NCBI RefSeq assembly: GCF_035083965.1
Contig: NC_089737.1
Location: 13,257,029 to 13,321,028 of the forward strand
Length of the DNA: 64,000 nucleotides
Origin: Branchiostoma lanceolatum
Lineage: Eukaryota; Chordata; Leptocardii; Amphioxiformes; Branchiostomatidae
Reading direction: 5' to 3'
The position numbers were made by a program, and so were the translations under genes. This document shows positions 12,196 through 24,162 of this stretch, piece by piece. Under the pieces are notes generated by a model. The model was not told the origin of the DNA. It searched no databases and saw only the letters and a list, made by a program, of their open reading frames with translations. Positions within the stretch are counted from its first letter, which is position 1; every line of letters begins with the position of its first letter.

Positions 12196-15100
12196 AACTA
12201 TTTCGATTCTTGTTGCTACAAAATGTAAATAATGCTGTTTATAAGTTCATAGTTTTCAATCAAGTAACTAGTACTGGTACTACAGTGTATATGACTATGC
12301 ATCAATGTGAATACCTTCCTTGATTGTATGTTAGCACATGGGACAATCTTACTAAGTAAGTTGTGCCATTTGATGTTGAATATTGTTGCTGCAGAACAAA
12401 ATGTCTTTCAAAATTTTTTTTACTAAGGGCTGTTGCACTTATTATAGGCCTGGTTTTGATATAGGAATTTTACAAAATGTGCTTTCAACTGTCAAGTATT
12501 TTGTCTGTTTTTTTACAAAGAAGAAATATATGCAAAATGTTTGCAGCAACGTTTTACAGGTGGAATTTTTAGTCTCAAAACTGCTTTTCTGGAATCAATT
12601 TTCACTCTGATTCTTTAAGACAATGAAGCAATGTCTTAGCTGTGTTACAATTCTTAAGACATAGCAAATGGTGCACACCTGAATATTAAGGGCTGTTTTT
12701 ATCTGTATCAATTGTGTACAATCTTTCCCAGGGAAAAGCTTCTACTATCAGTAAAATGAGTTGTAATTTAAAAAAGGAAAGAAAGGCACAGTCATGGTTG
12801 ATATTCAAACTTGTACATACTCTTCTCAGGATCTGATCAAGACAGCAAATCTCCTAACTGGAGAAATGATTGACATATGCAGAGCACTATCTGTTTTGTG
12901 AAAATGCAGCAATGTTGTACTTAAAACACATAAAAATCTACAAACTCTCTTTCAAAGCTGCTTTATATGTACATACAGGCTGTGAATAAAGGTGCTACAA
13001 CATGTGTTACATACAATGGACATGTGTAATGTATTCATGCAACTTTTACGGTTTAATCTTGTTGTACAGCAAATGTTTTTGAATTTTTAAAAATTGAATT
13101 CAATCTGTAGTAAAAAAGAGCGTTGGCATGTTGTTAACGTATTTTGGCAAAATTTGCATGTACTACAAAATGTATGTCCCAAATAACTTTTTCGCTTCAA
13201 ATTATTTTTTTTTCAAATAAGAGATCCCCTGCAGTGACAAAATGCTTTGTTCCACTTGACTTTTGCTATGATAAAACCAATACATATATTAAAAAATGGC
13301 CCATACCATTGCGTAATGGGTTCAAACGAGAAATTTGATTTAAAAATTTTTCATCATGTACATGTAGTAGGCATAGTTGGTTACTATAGATTGTTTCACA
13401 GTATTTATTGTGAACTTCTCACCCAGACTTAAGTAAGCCAGTTTTAATGTAAATATTCAATTCAAAATGCCCTTTTTTTAAAAAACCAATTTGACTGAAT
13501 TCGTAAGAGCTACGGTGTATTTTTGGGGTGTTCATGCAATCTTTCTGTTTACATACAGTGTATGAAAAAATGTACATGCCAAGCAAAGAATTTAAAAGGC
13601 TAAAATGTTTGTTTTGTAGATTCGTCAATTTAAGTACTGTTACAGTATGTTTTTATCTTTTATATAGGAAATTCTGTGGGTTGGTTGGGCCATTCCAGAA
13701 ACAATGGTGAAAAGAATACAGAAAAATTCAAGGACATAATGTATGTGTTTTGGGGATGGGACTTTGCATAGCTGAAATGACAGCATTTTCTTCATTCTTT
13801 TATGGACATTCCATACTGTTTCCCACATTGTAAATGTTAGCATTCTCCTTCTCAGTCTATTTCAATACAAGGCTATACCTGAGATCTAGACTTTGCTTTT
13901 GCCCCACTTTTTTGTACAATAGTTTGCTGCCTACCTAAGCAGTAAGTCTGTATACAATACAGATCACGTTTAACCTTTCGCCTGCTAATGTTTGGCACCA
14001 AATCTGTGTTGGTTGCCGGGTTACGTAGCAGGGAGGAGGTTAAAATCTTCATATTAAGGTGACTATTATTTTTCTATAAGTTTCAAATTGGTATGGAATT
14101 GCAACCATCAATGCATGTAATGAATTGTTTGTTGGGATACAATATACCATGAATACTTACTGCAAAAATGGGTACACTCACTTGTGTAAGTTCTACAATT
14201 TTTTATTCGTTGAGACATTAAGTTACACCAGATACAAACATGATTTTCCTTTCAAGGAAATGCACATTCTTTTTTCTTTCTGGGTTGAATTACATTCAAT
14301 GATTTCTTGGTTGAATTACATTCAATGATTTCACGTAAAACCCTGTGTCTGTCTTTACTGAGGAGTCATTGTTCAACAATCACACAAAATCACCAGTATC
14401 GTTTTCTAAAAGAATACATTTTCTATGAATGGTAAATATCACTTAAAAGTTCATATTTGTTGGTAGTACACAGTTAACACTATATTTCAGCTAAGAAAAG
14501 TTAATGCAATTTGAAGGCGGGCGGCAGAAACTTCCTGGTATTTCTGACTAATAACAGCCATGTGTCTGATTTTGACTCTATACAACAATATCATATACTG
14601 TATACAACTGAGGCTGCAGAACACAGTATTAATGGGCGTCCCCAATAGTAGTTCGGGTACGAAGAAGTGCGTCACATTGCTTGAAAAGGCCGTAGTTTTT
14701 CTTCTGTGCACGTTACCGAGGCTGAAACTGTGGTGAATGGCAGAGGTAATGTCAGTTGTGAGACTGTTCGAGTTTGATTACGATGTTTGTTCGGTCGGGT
14801 TGGATTCGCGCCTGAATATGAATAACGCTCGACTACTGTGAGTCGGCTGCAGTACGGTGACCTCCGCTGGGGTCATATCAAAGTGGCGTTAAAAGAGAAC
14901 GAGACGGCAAATTTAACCTCATTTTGCATATATTTGGTAGGTTGAACCTTGAAGTCAAACATATTAAAGTCTGGCACCTTAATTGTGCATCTCTCTATAA
15001 ATTTTCAAGCGTCGAAGCTTCTCACTTTGGGATCCTTAACTATGTAAATCCCTACAGGCGCAATACTGTGGTCTGCAACCTTGAGCCATTTCTGATTAAA

Positions 15101-16420
15101 ACAAATTGATCAATCTTCAAATACGATTGTCGTTTAACTTTACAACCAATCAAGGTTTGTTGTCTTATTTATTCACAATTCTAACGATTATATGTCTATG
15201 TATATTTCTAGAGTTCTTTTAATTGTATCAACGTTTCTAGAGTTCTATTGATTAGTTATAAGTCACAGTTTAAGAGTTCGATCTATTGTTTGATATATAG
15301 TTTTTGTCAAATTTCTCCATTTTTTCAGATCTGCTAATTGTGATAATCATTATACAACAAATCCCCAATCAATTTGGCCAACTTTTCACAATTTTTTAGT
15401 TCTACTATTATAGTTCTTCAGTATCTGTTCTTTAGATAAAACCACCAATCGATACATCATCTTCCATACATCACATTTTCACTTTTATTTCTTGAGTTTT
15501 CATCTACAATCCAAAAAGGAATCAGCTACTATCTCGTACCCAGGTTACTTTGCGCAAGCAGTTCCCTAATTGGTGCGCGGTCAGTCCTCGTCTCGGTCCC
15601 AGGATCCGCAGTTCAACCAAATAGCGCTTCCATGCGATCTGTTTATGTATTGCACGTGTCACACAAAGGCTTCCAACGCTATTTGGGTGGGGTAAGCTGA
15701 CGATCTTTTTTTATCGACGCTGCGGAGGAGCGTGTTACATGTAGTGGCTCAGCTCTATTGAAATTTCTTCCACCTTAACTATAATGGAATGTCTTGCCAC
15801 ATGATAACTGTTGGATACATGCTACTTTTATCATCAGACAACGTTGGTATCCATGTTGCATTATTTCCATCATTTGGTATTATCTGTTTCATGTATTCCA
15901 TTTACTTTGTGGTCATATATTGATGTACTTTAACCATCTATGTACTTAAGTTACCTTGCACTTTTCTTTCACATGTTGGTATTTTATTAATGAGTAGATA
16001 ATAGGAAATGAGTACAAGGTAGCTTATGGAAAATTAGATACTAACATCATTCTATATGATTCATAAGTGGTGATTCTACTTCTAGATTCTTTAGCTTCAT
16101 TGCTTCGTTGCATTTGATCATAACCCACCAACTAGAAGAAGCATATAGCCCTATATTACACTTTCCTGCATTGTTGTGATAACATCTTTTACCTTTTAGG
16201 TTGAAGTTGTATCTTTCACTTTGGCAGATGACTTTCTGCAGCTGGCTCTGGATCATTCACATGTTCTGAAGAGGTATGAAGGATATCATTAGAATGTCAT
16301 CAACGGTGGGTCAAAGTAGAAAACTACTTCCTCCCCGCAAAATCTATTCAAACCAAAACAACGTTACTGCGGAGCTCATGCGCCCTTGAATATACGCACA
16401 AGTGTGACAGGGCCCTTAGT
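12196..16420. other. Intergenic stretch, no gene recognised
   Basis: AT-rich spacer between the BCL2L14-like gene (plus) and the kringle gene (minus), so the two genes converge here. Open frames are short and low-complexity. A more GC-rich patch with CpGs lies at about 14640-14900. A short inverted pair CCAAATAGCG / CGCTATTTGG lies at about 15619-15681. Neither can be tied to a gene. Confidence 0.45.
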
Positions 16421-16421
16421 C

Positions 16422-19400
16422 TTATATCAACCTACGTGCCCTGGCTCCAAAGAAGGTCACTTCACGCAGCCAGGGCTGCCATGCCCCATGTGTTTTCGTG
16501 ATGTTGAGTTTCCAGAATCGACCCGTTGCTGAGAATCCTCCTGAAGCTTACAAGTTCGCGCGACCACATCTGTCACCATCAGTACGTCTTCCCAGTCGTA
16601 CGGGTCAGCAACACTTTCACCAGTCTTGTTTGTTTCCCTTGTTTCGGTTTTCCGCTTTTCCTTTGATATTTGATAACAAAATAATTCATATAGATAGTTT
16701 GTATAATTGTATAATTTCAACTTATCTATCTGCAATGTGTACATTATGTTTAGCATTCATTATGTGTAGCTTAACGCATTTATTATGTTCAATAACATAA
16801 AAATGAGTTCAATTTTGTATTTCCTCTTATAAACGCAAAGACTCTCATGTGTAACTAACTCTTGATTCATATAGATAATGTATGACATAATTTCAACTTA
16901 CTTCTTTTGTTAATTTTGTTTAGGTTTCCTAATGTATGATTTGAACCATTCATATTGTCAATGTTCAAATGACATATAGGCTTCTGCCCCCCCCCCCCCT
17001 GCATGTTCATATCTATTGCTTTTAGGTGTTTGTTTGTGTGCAAAATAAACAATAAATAAATAAGTAAACACTAAATGAAATAAACAATAAATAAACAATA
17101 AACAATAAATAAACATAAGAACGCACCGATGTTTGGAAATGGAAGGTCGAAATGTCGTGGCTTGTGTCTCCGTAATTGCTAACGCCGATCTTGGAAAGGT
17201 TGTAAGTTACAGCAAAGTCGAAGATGATGTACCACGATCTTTGTTCGGATATCGGGTTCCAGTAAGTAGTATAATTATCGTCAAGAACCTTGTCGGGACC
17301 GTGACACCCAGGATAGCGGTTGTTTGGTGTGGCCTCAATCAGCCAATCAGGGGATCTTTCCAGCCAACCTTTTGTAGAAAAGAGCAATAATGGTTAGTAA
17401 ACATCAAGGTTTTTTCTCTTTTGTACATCTCTGTCTGAGCTACCTGCATGCCAATAGTTATTGAAATCAGTCGTTCCTTTGTTCAGTTATTCTCCCTGAA
17501 AGATGTAAACGAAATGACAGGAGATCATTAACATAGTTCAGACTTCAGCTATTATCAAAGATTACACTATCAGCCTTTTTTTAAATCTGTTGTAGGTTTT
17601 AACCGATGTGGGGTTGGGATAACAAGATGCGTTGGGCGGTCATCTGAGTAGAGTTCATTTTTGACAAGAGTTTTCCAAATGCTGGGTAGGGCTTGATACA
17701 GGCTTATTTGCTCAATTAAAGTATTGGGTCGGTGGCTAAGGGTAGGGTACTCATTCATAGAGATGAATTTTTCCCTGGGGAATAGATCTTTCACATAGAT
17801 TATGCCTTCTTTAATCCACTTGGGGAAGAATATAGTTTTATCCTGCGATCTTATATTTTCATTACACCACACAATCAGACCTTACCACATACTGGTACGT
17901 CACACCACTCCCATCTCTTCATGGGATCCATGGTGAAGCACCAAATTCGTGTTGCGTTGTCAGGATTCCGGCAGTAGTTCTGCGCATGCTCCAGTCCGGA
18001 TGATGGGTAATTAGCAGGTGTCCTGCTGTGTCCATGGGGTGTCTGACTGTCCCAGCGCTGGCACATCTTACCTGTTCGGGTCACAGAGACTGTTCCGCGG
18101 TAGGATGTTCCGTCTCTCACCTGGCAATCTCCTGGTTGGTGAAATTTAAAGACGGAGTTATTAATTAATGCAGTACATATGTCTAATTACATTCATTGCA
18201 ACAAAGCAATATAGAAGTCACCCCGGCAGCGTTACTGATGTCGAGTGCCATCTACAGCTGAATATTCACATCTAAAAAATGCCATACATCAAAACATGTT
18301 ATTTTGATCACTATTTTGAAAACGTCAATGTGACATCTTTGCAAGAGAATGATATCAAGGTCTCACCTTCATTCGATCCATGCCGGTCGGATGTTTTCGG
18401 ATGCCTGGGAGGGCTTGAACTTGTTTGTCCAGCCGGCCAAATAGGTTCCTCCGTCCCTCGGGGCCCAACAGATCCCACGGGTTCAACTCCTTCAGGGGGT
18501 CCAGACCCAGTAACCCATGCATTGTCACCTATCCCCATATTACAAGCAATAGAAGTCATAATTTATTAACTAGTTCATTTACCACTGGACATTGGTAAAG
18601 AAGTACTATAACTTAGGATCTAAACACAAAACCTTTTTTCTAATTTCTTTTTTTTATTGCATTTCACAAAATGAACAACACATAATAGCAAACAAGAGAA
18701 AAACAAAGTACAGGAATATAACATAAGCCATGGATCCAAAACAATAAGTAAAGGTGGAACAGAAATGAGCTATAAGTCATATCCATAAAAGTAATCATAA
18801 CAGTATCATTGGCAAATAAATATAACAAAATCAATATCAACCAAAGATTACAGAACACCAAACGTAGCACAAATGATATATAAGGATTATATATAAATCT
18901 TTCAATAGTGTTACAGCGTGTTACTTACTTTCCATCTTGATGATTACTTCGTTCATTTCCTCCGACAGTTTTGACACATCTCCAGAAAGAGTTGTGACTT
19001 TGGCTGAAAATGAAAAAAAAAAAACACGTAAATAACAAATGACTTTCACGTGGCATCGTGTGGCGCAATCGGTAGGGTGTTTCGCCCAGAACCGAGAGGT
19101 CTCGGGTTCGAAACCACTGCTATGCCCCGATGTTGCGCCCTTGGGAAAGGCACTTTACGCGACTTTCCTCACTCCACCCAGGTGTGAATGGGTACCTGAC
19201 TTAGGTGGGGGAAGGTCGTTTTGAGGTCAGTTGCAATTGCTGGCGCCGAATGGCAGCCGCCAGACCCTTGGGACAGTTCCATATAGTGCAAGTGTGGAGT
19301 ATCTGCTGTGTATTACTAAGTATGTGATTGTAAACCCTGCAGCAATTCAGCACTGGCTGCCATTGCACGGGTTATTTCTGACCAATAAACCATTATTATT

Positions 19401-22400
19401 ATTATTATTACATTTGTATATAACTTTTGCAACGTTGATGGTTTATGAAAGTTAGACATCCAGGTAACAAGATACGCCAAATAACAGTTACTCAAGCAAC
19501 TGGATAGGATTTTGAAACAGTCAAACGTTTCAGACAGCATCCGCTATCTTTCGTCAGAGACTAAAGGATAGAACTGGGAGAACCAAAACTTTGAATATAA
19601 CGTTATATGTTAATGAAGTGAAGACACTTAATGAGGTTCAATAGAAGACTAAGTCAATACATATAGAATACAACACGGGGTATTCCGTATCAGCTGAAGC
19701 TCCAGCCCGACCGCGGGTAGGCTATCCGACCCGCGGGAGGGCTGGGACCGAGGGTGATGCGGAATACAACGTGCTGTATATATAGAATACAACACGGGGT
19801 ATTCCGTATCACCCGAGGTACCAGCCCAACCGCGGGTCGGATCGCCCGACGCCCGTAGGCCGGTTCGTGATCCGACCCGCGGGAGGGCTGGGACCGAGGG
19901 TGATGCGGAATACAACGTGTTGTATTTTATTTATGTCATACCTTGGTCACACCCACCCGAGAAAACACACATTTCAATGCGGAATGCACCAGAAGTTGAG
20001 GGAGTTTTGTGTCCTCGAACACAAAACTGCAACAACATTGATTCTAACCTCCGAATCCGGTATTCGAATTTCCGACGGCGGGGCAACCGGCGCGCTCGAA
20101 ATGCATTCGAAATATTCCATGGAAACCCGTGTGATACAACTCCCGAACCCTATGTGATACGGGAAATTATGTCATGCCTGGGCCTGATACGGGTGTTCCG
20201 GACCGTGTGATAACTATCCGGATCACATAGGGTTCGGGAGGGTTATCACACAGGCTTCCATAGAATATTTCGAACGCATTTCGAACGCGTCGGTTGCGCG
20301 GCCGTCGGAAATTCGAATACCGGATTCGGAGATTGGAATCAATGTTGCTACAGTTTCTTGTTCGAGGACACAAAACTCCCTCAACTTCTGGCGCATTCCG
20401 CATTGAAATGTGTGTTTTCTCGGGTGGTTATGACCAAGGTATGACATAAATAAAATACAACACGTTGTATTCCGCATCACCCTCGGTCCCAGCCCTCCCG
20501 CGGGTCGGATCGCCCTCCGGCCTACGGCCGTCGGGCGATCCGACCCGCGGTCGGGCTGGTACCTCGGGTGATACGGAATACCCCGTGTTGTATTCTATAT
20601 TTATCACACGGTCCGGAACACCCGTATCAGGCCCAGGTATGACATAAAAAGTTGTACAATGTATAACTATGCAACAATACAGCAAAAGCGAAACGAAATC
20701 TCCGTACATGTACAATTCTACAAGTATCAACTATAACAAGGTGTATGCAACGAGACATTTCAAATTCTGACCTGCAAAATACGCCAGCAGTATGACCATG
20801 GTCACGTCGAACACAAGGCCGACGGTTTGCAACAGCTTTTTGCGTATTTTGCAGCATTTCGTCTGTTTGTCAGAGGTCGCATCATAGCTTTTACCTGTAT
20901 AACAATAGTCATCTCTTATAATTCTGTCGGCTACCCAAAAACTGTCGCATTAGAAAACAAATGTATTTCAAAGGTTCTATAGGTAAGGACAACCTCAAAC
21001 CAACCTTACACACTCACGCCACATCTTCAGAAAAGACAGTGGTAGCCGCGCATAGTTCCCGTTTAGAGCTTTATTCGAGCCCACACCGACATGTTTCGCT
21101 TGTGTGTGGCTTTCTCAAAGATCAAGGCTCGAATGAGCACAGTACAGTGTGTTCTGGCTTTTATACTAGGCCAGGTGCAAAATGCCCTTGATGGCTTAAC
21201 CAATCACAGTACATGAAATATCTGGGCATTGCACTCTGCCCTTCTAGTTCTAAGTGCACTGAGTACATGACCTCACTTGACCTCTGTCTATGTGACCGCA
21301 TCTATGTATTTCAAAGGTTCTACGTCTTTTTCAACGTGAACCCTTAATTCTAAATCCGTCGGGTATTCCAAGACCGTCACATGATACAAGTGAATATTCC
21401 TGAGGCTTCATTCTCCTTCAGATATCCAGGTGTTCAAGACTTGAAAAGACATCGATGACGTTGACGTGACGAAGAAATCATCTTAAGTGTGGCGGTCTTA
21501 GATTATTCGTTGGAACTATGAAAGTTGAGATTATCAACCAGGTAATAGTAGACGTATTAGACAATGAAACGCTGTGTTGTTTAAAGTAAAGCTAGCATTG
21601 GTAGAGATAAAGTACAGAGAAACTATTTTTTTCTTTAAATTTTACCAGGCTCTTTTCATACGTCGCAGGTAGTCCTTGGAATGTACATGAGGCATCGCTA
21701 TCCTTATTTTCTCCTCTCTAAAGTTGTCCTGCTGCGCCCATATATATGGATGGCATATACAGTGCCTGTTTGCGGGTCCCGTATATATACGGGTTGGGGG
21801 TATTTTTCAACTGAGGGCGTCATACCATATGCGGAAGTAACTATGCCGCAGCAGCGCAGAAAAAGGGCGAATGACTTGATTAGGAAATCAAATAGATTTT
21901 CAAAAATGCATAAAAACACGCCAACGGGACAAGGGTTAAGACATGAAAGATTCTGTAAAATGTTTACCTGCGCCTGGAACGTAGAGAGAGTTGGGCTTTG
22001 TAGCAGACATGTGGGCAAGGTACGTCCAATCAGTCTGGGACTGTTGCATATTCATGGTGTCTGTGGGAAAACTATATCAGATTCACATAGAAAACAACAT
22101 GATGTACTGTAAATACAGAAATGTTCACGGTTGCGGTTTTCACAGCGACCGTTTAACCGCGAACTTAAAACCACCGCGCACAATTTTGTCCAATACTGTA
22201 GCGGTGTGTGACTATAACTACCGCGAACTTCAAATCACCGCAAACACAAAAATGATCTCGAATAAAAAGTATATAGTTTTATTGCAAGTTGCAAGTTCAT
22301 GCCCGTGGGCTAATTGCAAATACATGGTATAAACATAGGGGGAAAACATACATGTGTCAGTGAACTGTGACTGACTTTGTTGTAACAATAGACTACTAAT

Positions 22401-22802
22401 ACTAAATACGACTGTTGGCTATATCTAAACAAGCTGGGTTTGACGTCTTTTTTGGAGACAATGGAAGACGAAAAGTCCCACTTTTTCTAGAATTTGCGGG
22501 TTCTGCGATTATAAGAGAAAAGTAGCTTTTTGTCCATCCGTGAATGTGTTACGTAGGGGTATTTCGTGGTAACTTGTTTAAACAATTCGGTTCTTTCGTC
22601 ATGGTAAACTGGACAATTGGAAATAAAATGTGCTTCGTCTTCCACCGCTTTGGACGTATATTATTACCAATATATGCTTTAAACTGTCAACATTATATAA
22701 TATGTTCTAACTTGAAGATAGATACAGGGTGAAACTAATATTGGAAAAAAATGTGTTACCTTTTGTGTCACCAGTCTGGGACTGCTGTTGCCCTCCCGAC
22801 AT
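16422..22802 (-). CDS. Type II membrane protein with coiled coil, kringle and F5/8C domains
   Basis: Exons in transcript order: 22802-22760, 22060-21968, 20894-20772, 19003-18929, 18528-18367, 18131-17886, 17368-17127 and a doubtful 16624-16422. The first six junctions are all phase 1. Cytoplasmic exons 1-2 share a QQSQT motif. Exon 3 has a basic/Cys stop (KCCKIRKK) followed by a membrane helix (about residues 65-86, ending VTMVILLAYFA). Exon 4 is a short heptad-like stalk (VSKLSEEMNEVIIKM). Exon 5 is a Gly/Pro-rich linker with a weak acceptor. Exon 6 is one complete kringle with six cysteines (DCQVRDG ... WCFTMDP ... WEWCDVPVC). Exon 7 is the N-terminal half of an F5/8C domain (DKVLDDNYTTYW). 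The last exon resumes it (DPYDWEDVLMVTDVV; GFSATGRFWKLNITKTHGAW; WLREVTFFG), but the two halves are in different frames (one base missing) and the acceptor lacks a pyrimidine tract. The product should be a surface protein with a carbohydrate- or ligand-binding C-terminus; ligand unknown. Confidence 0.68.
19044..19410 (+). mobile_element. tRNA-derived SINE
   Basis: The 5' end resembles a tRNA gene: A-box-like TGGCGCAATCGGTAGGG and B-box GGTTCGAAACC, about 40 bp apart. A body (TTGGGAAAGGCACTTTACG) shared with the SINE at 40357-40609 follows, and the element ends in an ATT microsatellite. No clear target duplication. Intronic to the kringle gene, in the opposite orientation. Confidence 0.7.
19660..20612. 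mobile_element. Large foldback (inverted-arm) element
   Basis: A left arm (about 19785-20215) and a right arm (about 20223-20605) are long reverse complements meeting near 20220. Outer ends read GAATACAACACGGGGTATTC and its complement. Inner parts repeat GGTTCGGGAG and CGAATTCCGAC-type blocks. A shorter palindromic copy of the same end (about 19660-19780) abuts the left side. Open frames inside are by-products of the arms, and no transposase is visible. It lies in the kringle-gene intron between the membrane exon and the coiled-coil exon. Confidence 0.75.
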
Positions 22803-24162
22803 GATGCCACTTGTCAGGTTTCTGCACAGCAAAAAAACACGTCCCGCACCAGGCACGTTGTTTGACGACTACTGTATGTATTGTTCAGACAGTATATTCA
22901 ACCGTAGGCGTAACACAACAGTTTCACAGGCAAGGTTTAAGCTAAGCTTTAGACGAAAAGAATTTTCTACTTTTACTGAACAGGGTCTGAAACAAAATAT
23001 AAAAGCTAGCATACTGGATGAGGTTCCAATCTCACAGGCCGCGAGGTCGAGACAATTTCGTAAACTGCCATGTCGCTATGTAGCAGATACAAATCTTAAA
23101 GAGACAGGATATTTCTTACTTTGGTAGGAACGATATGCTTAATCACCTGCATTTATGCATGGCAATATCGGAGAAAAACAGGAAGGGAAAAGCATATTAC
23201 GCCATGCTTACGTTCCATACTCGAGAAAATAAAGCAAGTATTCGGAATTTAGAATATTTATTGTCTACAAGTTAGTTTTTTGTGTCATAACCACTGTTAT
23301 CAAAACTTGCATAGCGTTATAATTCTCAATACATTTTAGGTATAATGACCCTGTCCCTTTTATATTTGTATTTGATGCTTAGCGGCAAAACCGATTGGGA
23401 GTTCATAAAATTGTCTCGACTGTGATATTGGACTCTTATCCGGTATGATGTCCTTGCATCATTTGTTTTAGGTCTTGTTCAGTAAAAGTAGAACATTTCT
23501 TTGCGCATTATCTTGCCTTCGAAACTGGTTCGTTATGCCAACGGGTGGATATAGTAGCTCTACAACAGTCTAGACTAATCGTGACAGAAGTCGACAAACA
23601 ACTGTAACAAATAACAACGACAAAGGGCTGAGCAAGATATGACGGATAATGATTTCAAGCCATGCGTAGCATCGTACTTTTAAAAGTATGTTTATTTCTT
23701 ATGAAGGATTGAGACACTCGCTCCATATGAAATCAACCTCCAAAAATTCACTTGTTTCCTGAAAAGACCTTTCTGAGACTGCCTATACCCGCATAGAAGT
23801 TTTCTAAAATGACCTATTTACCTGGAACAGTCTTTTGTGGCCTCAAAATCCCGTATCATCCAGCGTTTAGGGGTCATTCAACTGTATCAATAGCCTCTGC
23901 CGCAATCATTTTCTACGCTAATCTTCAATTTCTGGACATTTTGTGAGCGATGGCTGTCTCTAGGTACCGGTTGGACCGGTAAAAGCATGTCACGCATGTC
24001 CCTTTTATAACTGACAAATCGTTTCAACGGATCAGTACAGTCGGGGCTAACCACGGAAAAGCAGCTCGAATCTCTCGACCAATGACACGACCGAGTTCTT
24101 GACATCAAATTACCGACTCGTCAAAGGCAGCAGCCGAGGGAGAAAAGAGAGGGATTTTCACC
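22803..24162. other. Bidirectional intergenic interval
   Basis: This 1.36-kb spacer separates the minus-strand start of the kringle gene from the plus-strand start of the EML-like gene, so both genes' upstream control sequences should lie here. No TATA box or CpG island stands out. A 132-codon open frame on the plus strand overlapping the kringle-gene start has no family resemblance. Confidence 0.4.

Noticed and set aside
16457-16600. Frame ending in GHGSPGCVK as the C-terminus of the kringle protein
   Set aside because: The discoidin signature (FWKLNITKTHGAW to WLREVTFFG) lies in another frame of the same DNA, so this ending is a product of the frameshift.
19046-19125. tRNA gene on the basis of A and B boxes
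   Set aside because: The sequence runs on into a body shared with 40357-40609 and ends in a microsatellite, so it is a SINE head. The same reasoning applies to 40357 and 57620-57690.
21681-22112. 143-codon plus-strand frame
   Set aside because: It is opposite exon 2 of the kringle gene; composition is not protein-like.
22729-23127. 132-codon plus-strand frame
   Set aside because: It overlaps exon 1 of the kringle gene on the other strand and has no similarity or splice context of its own.
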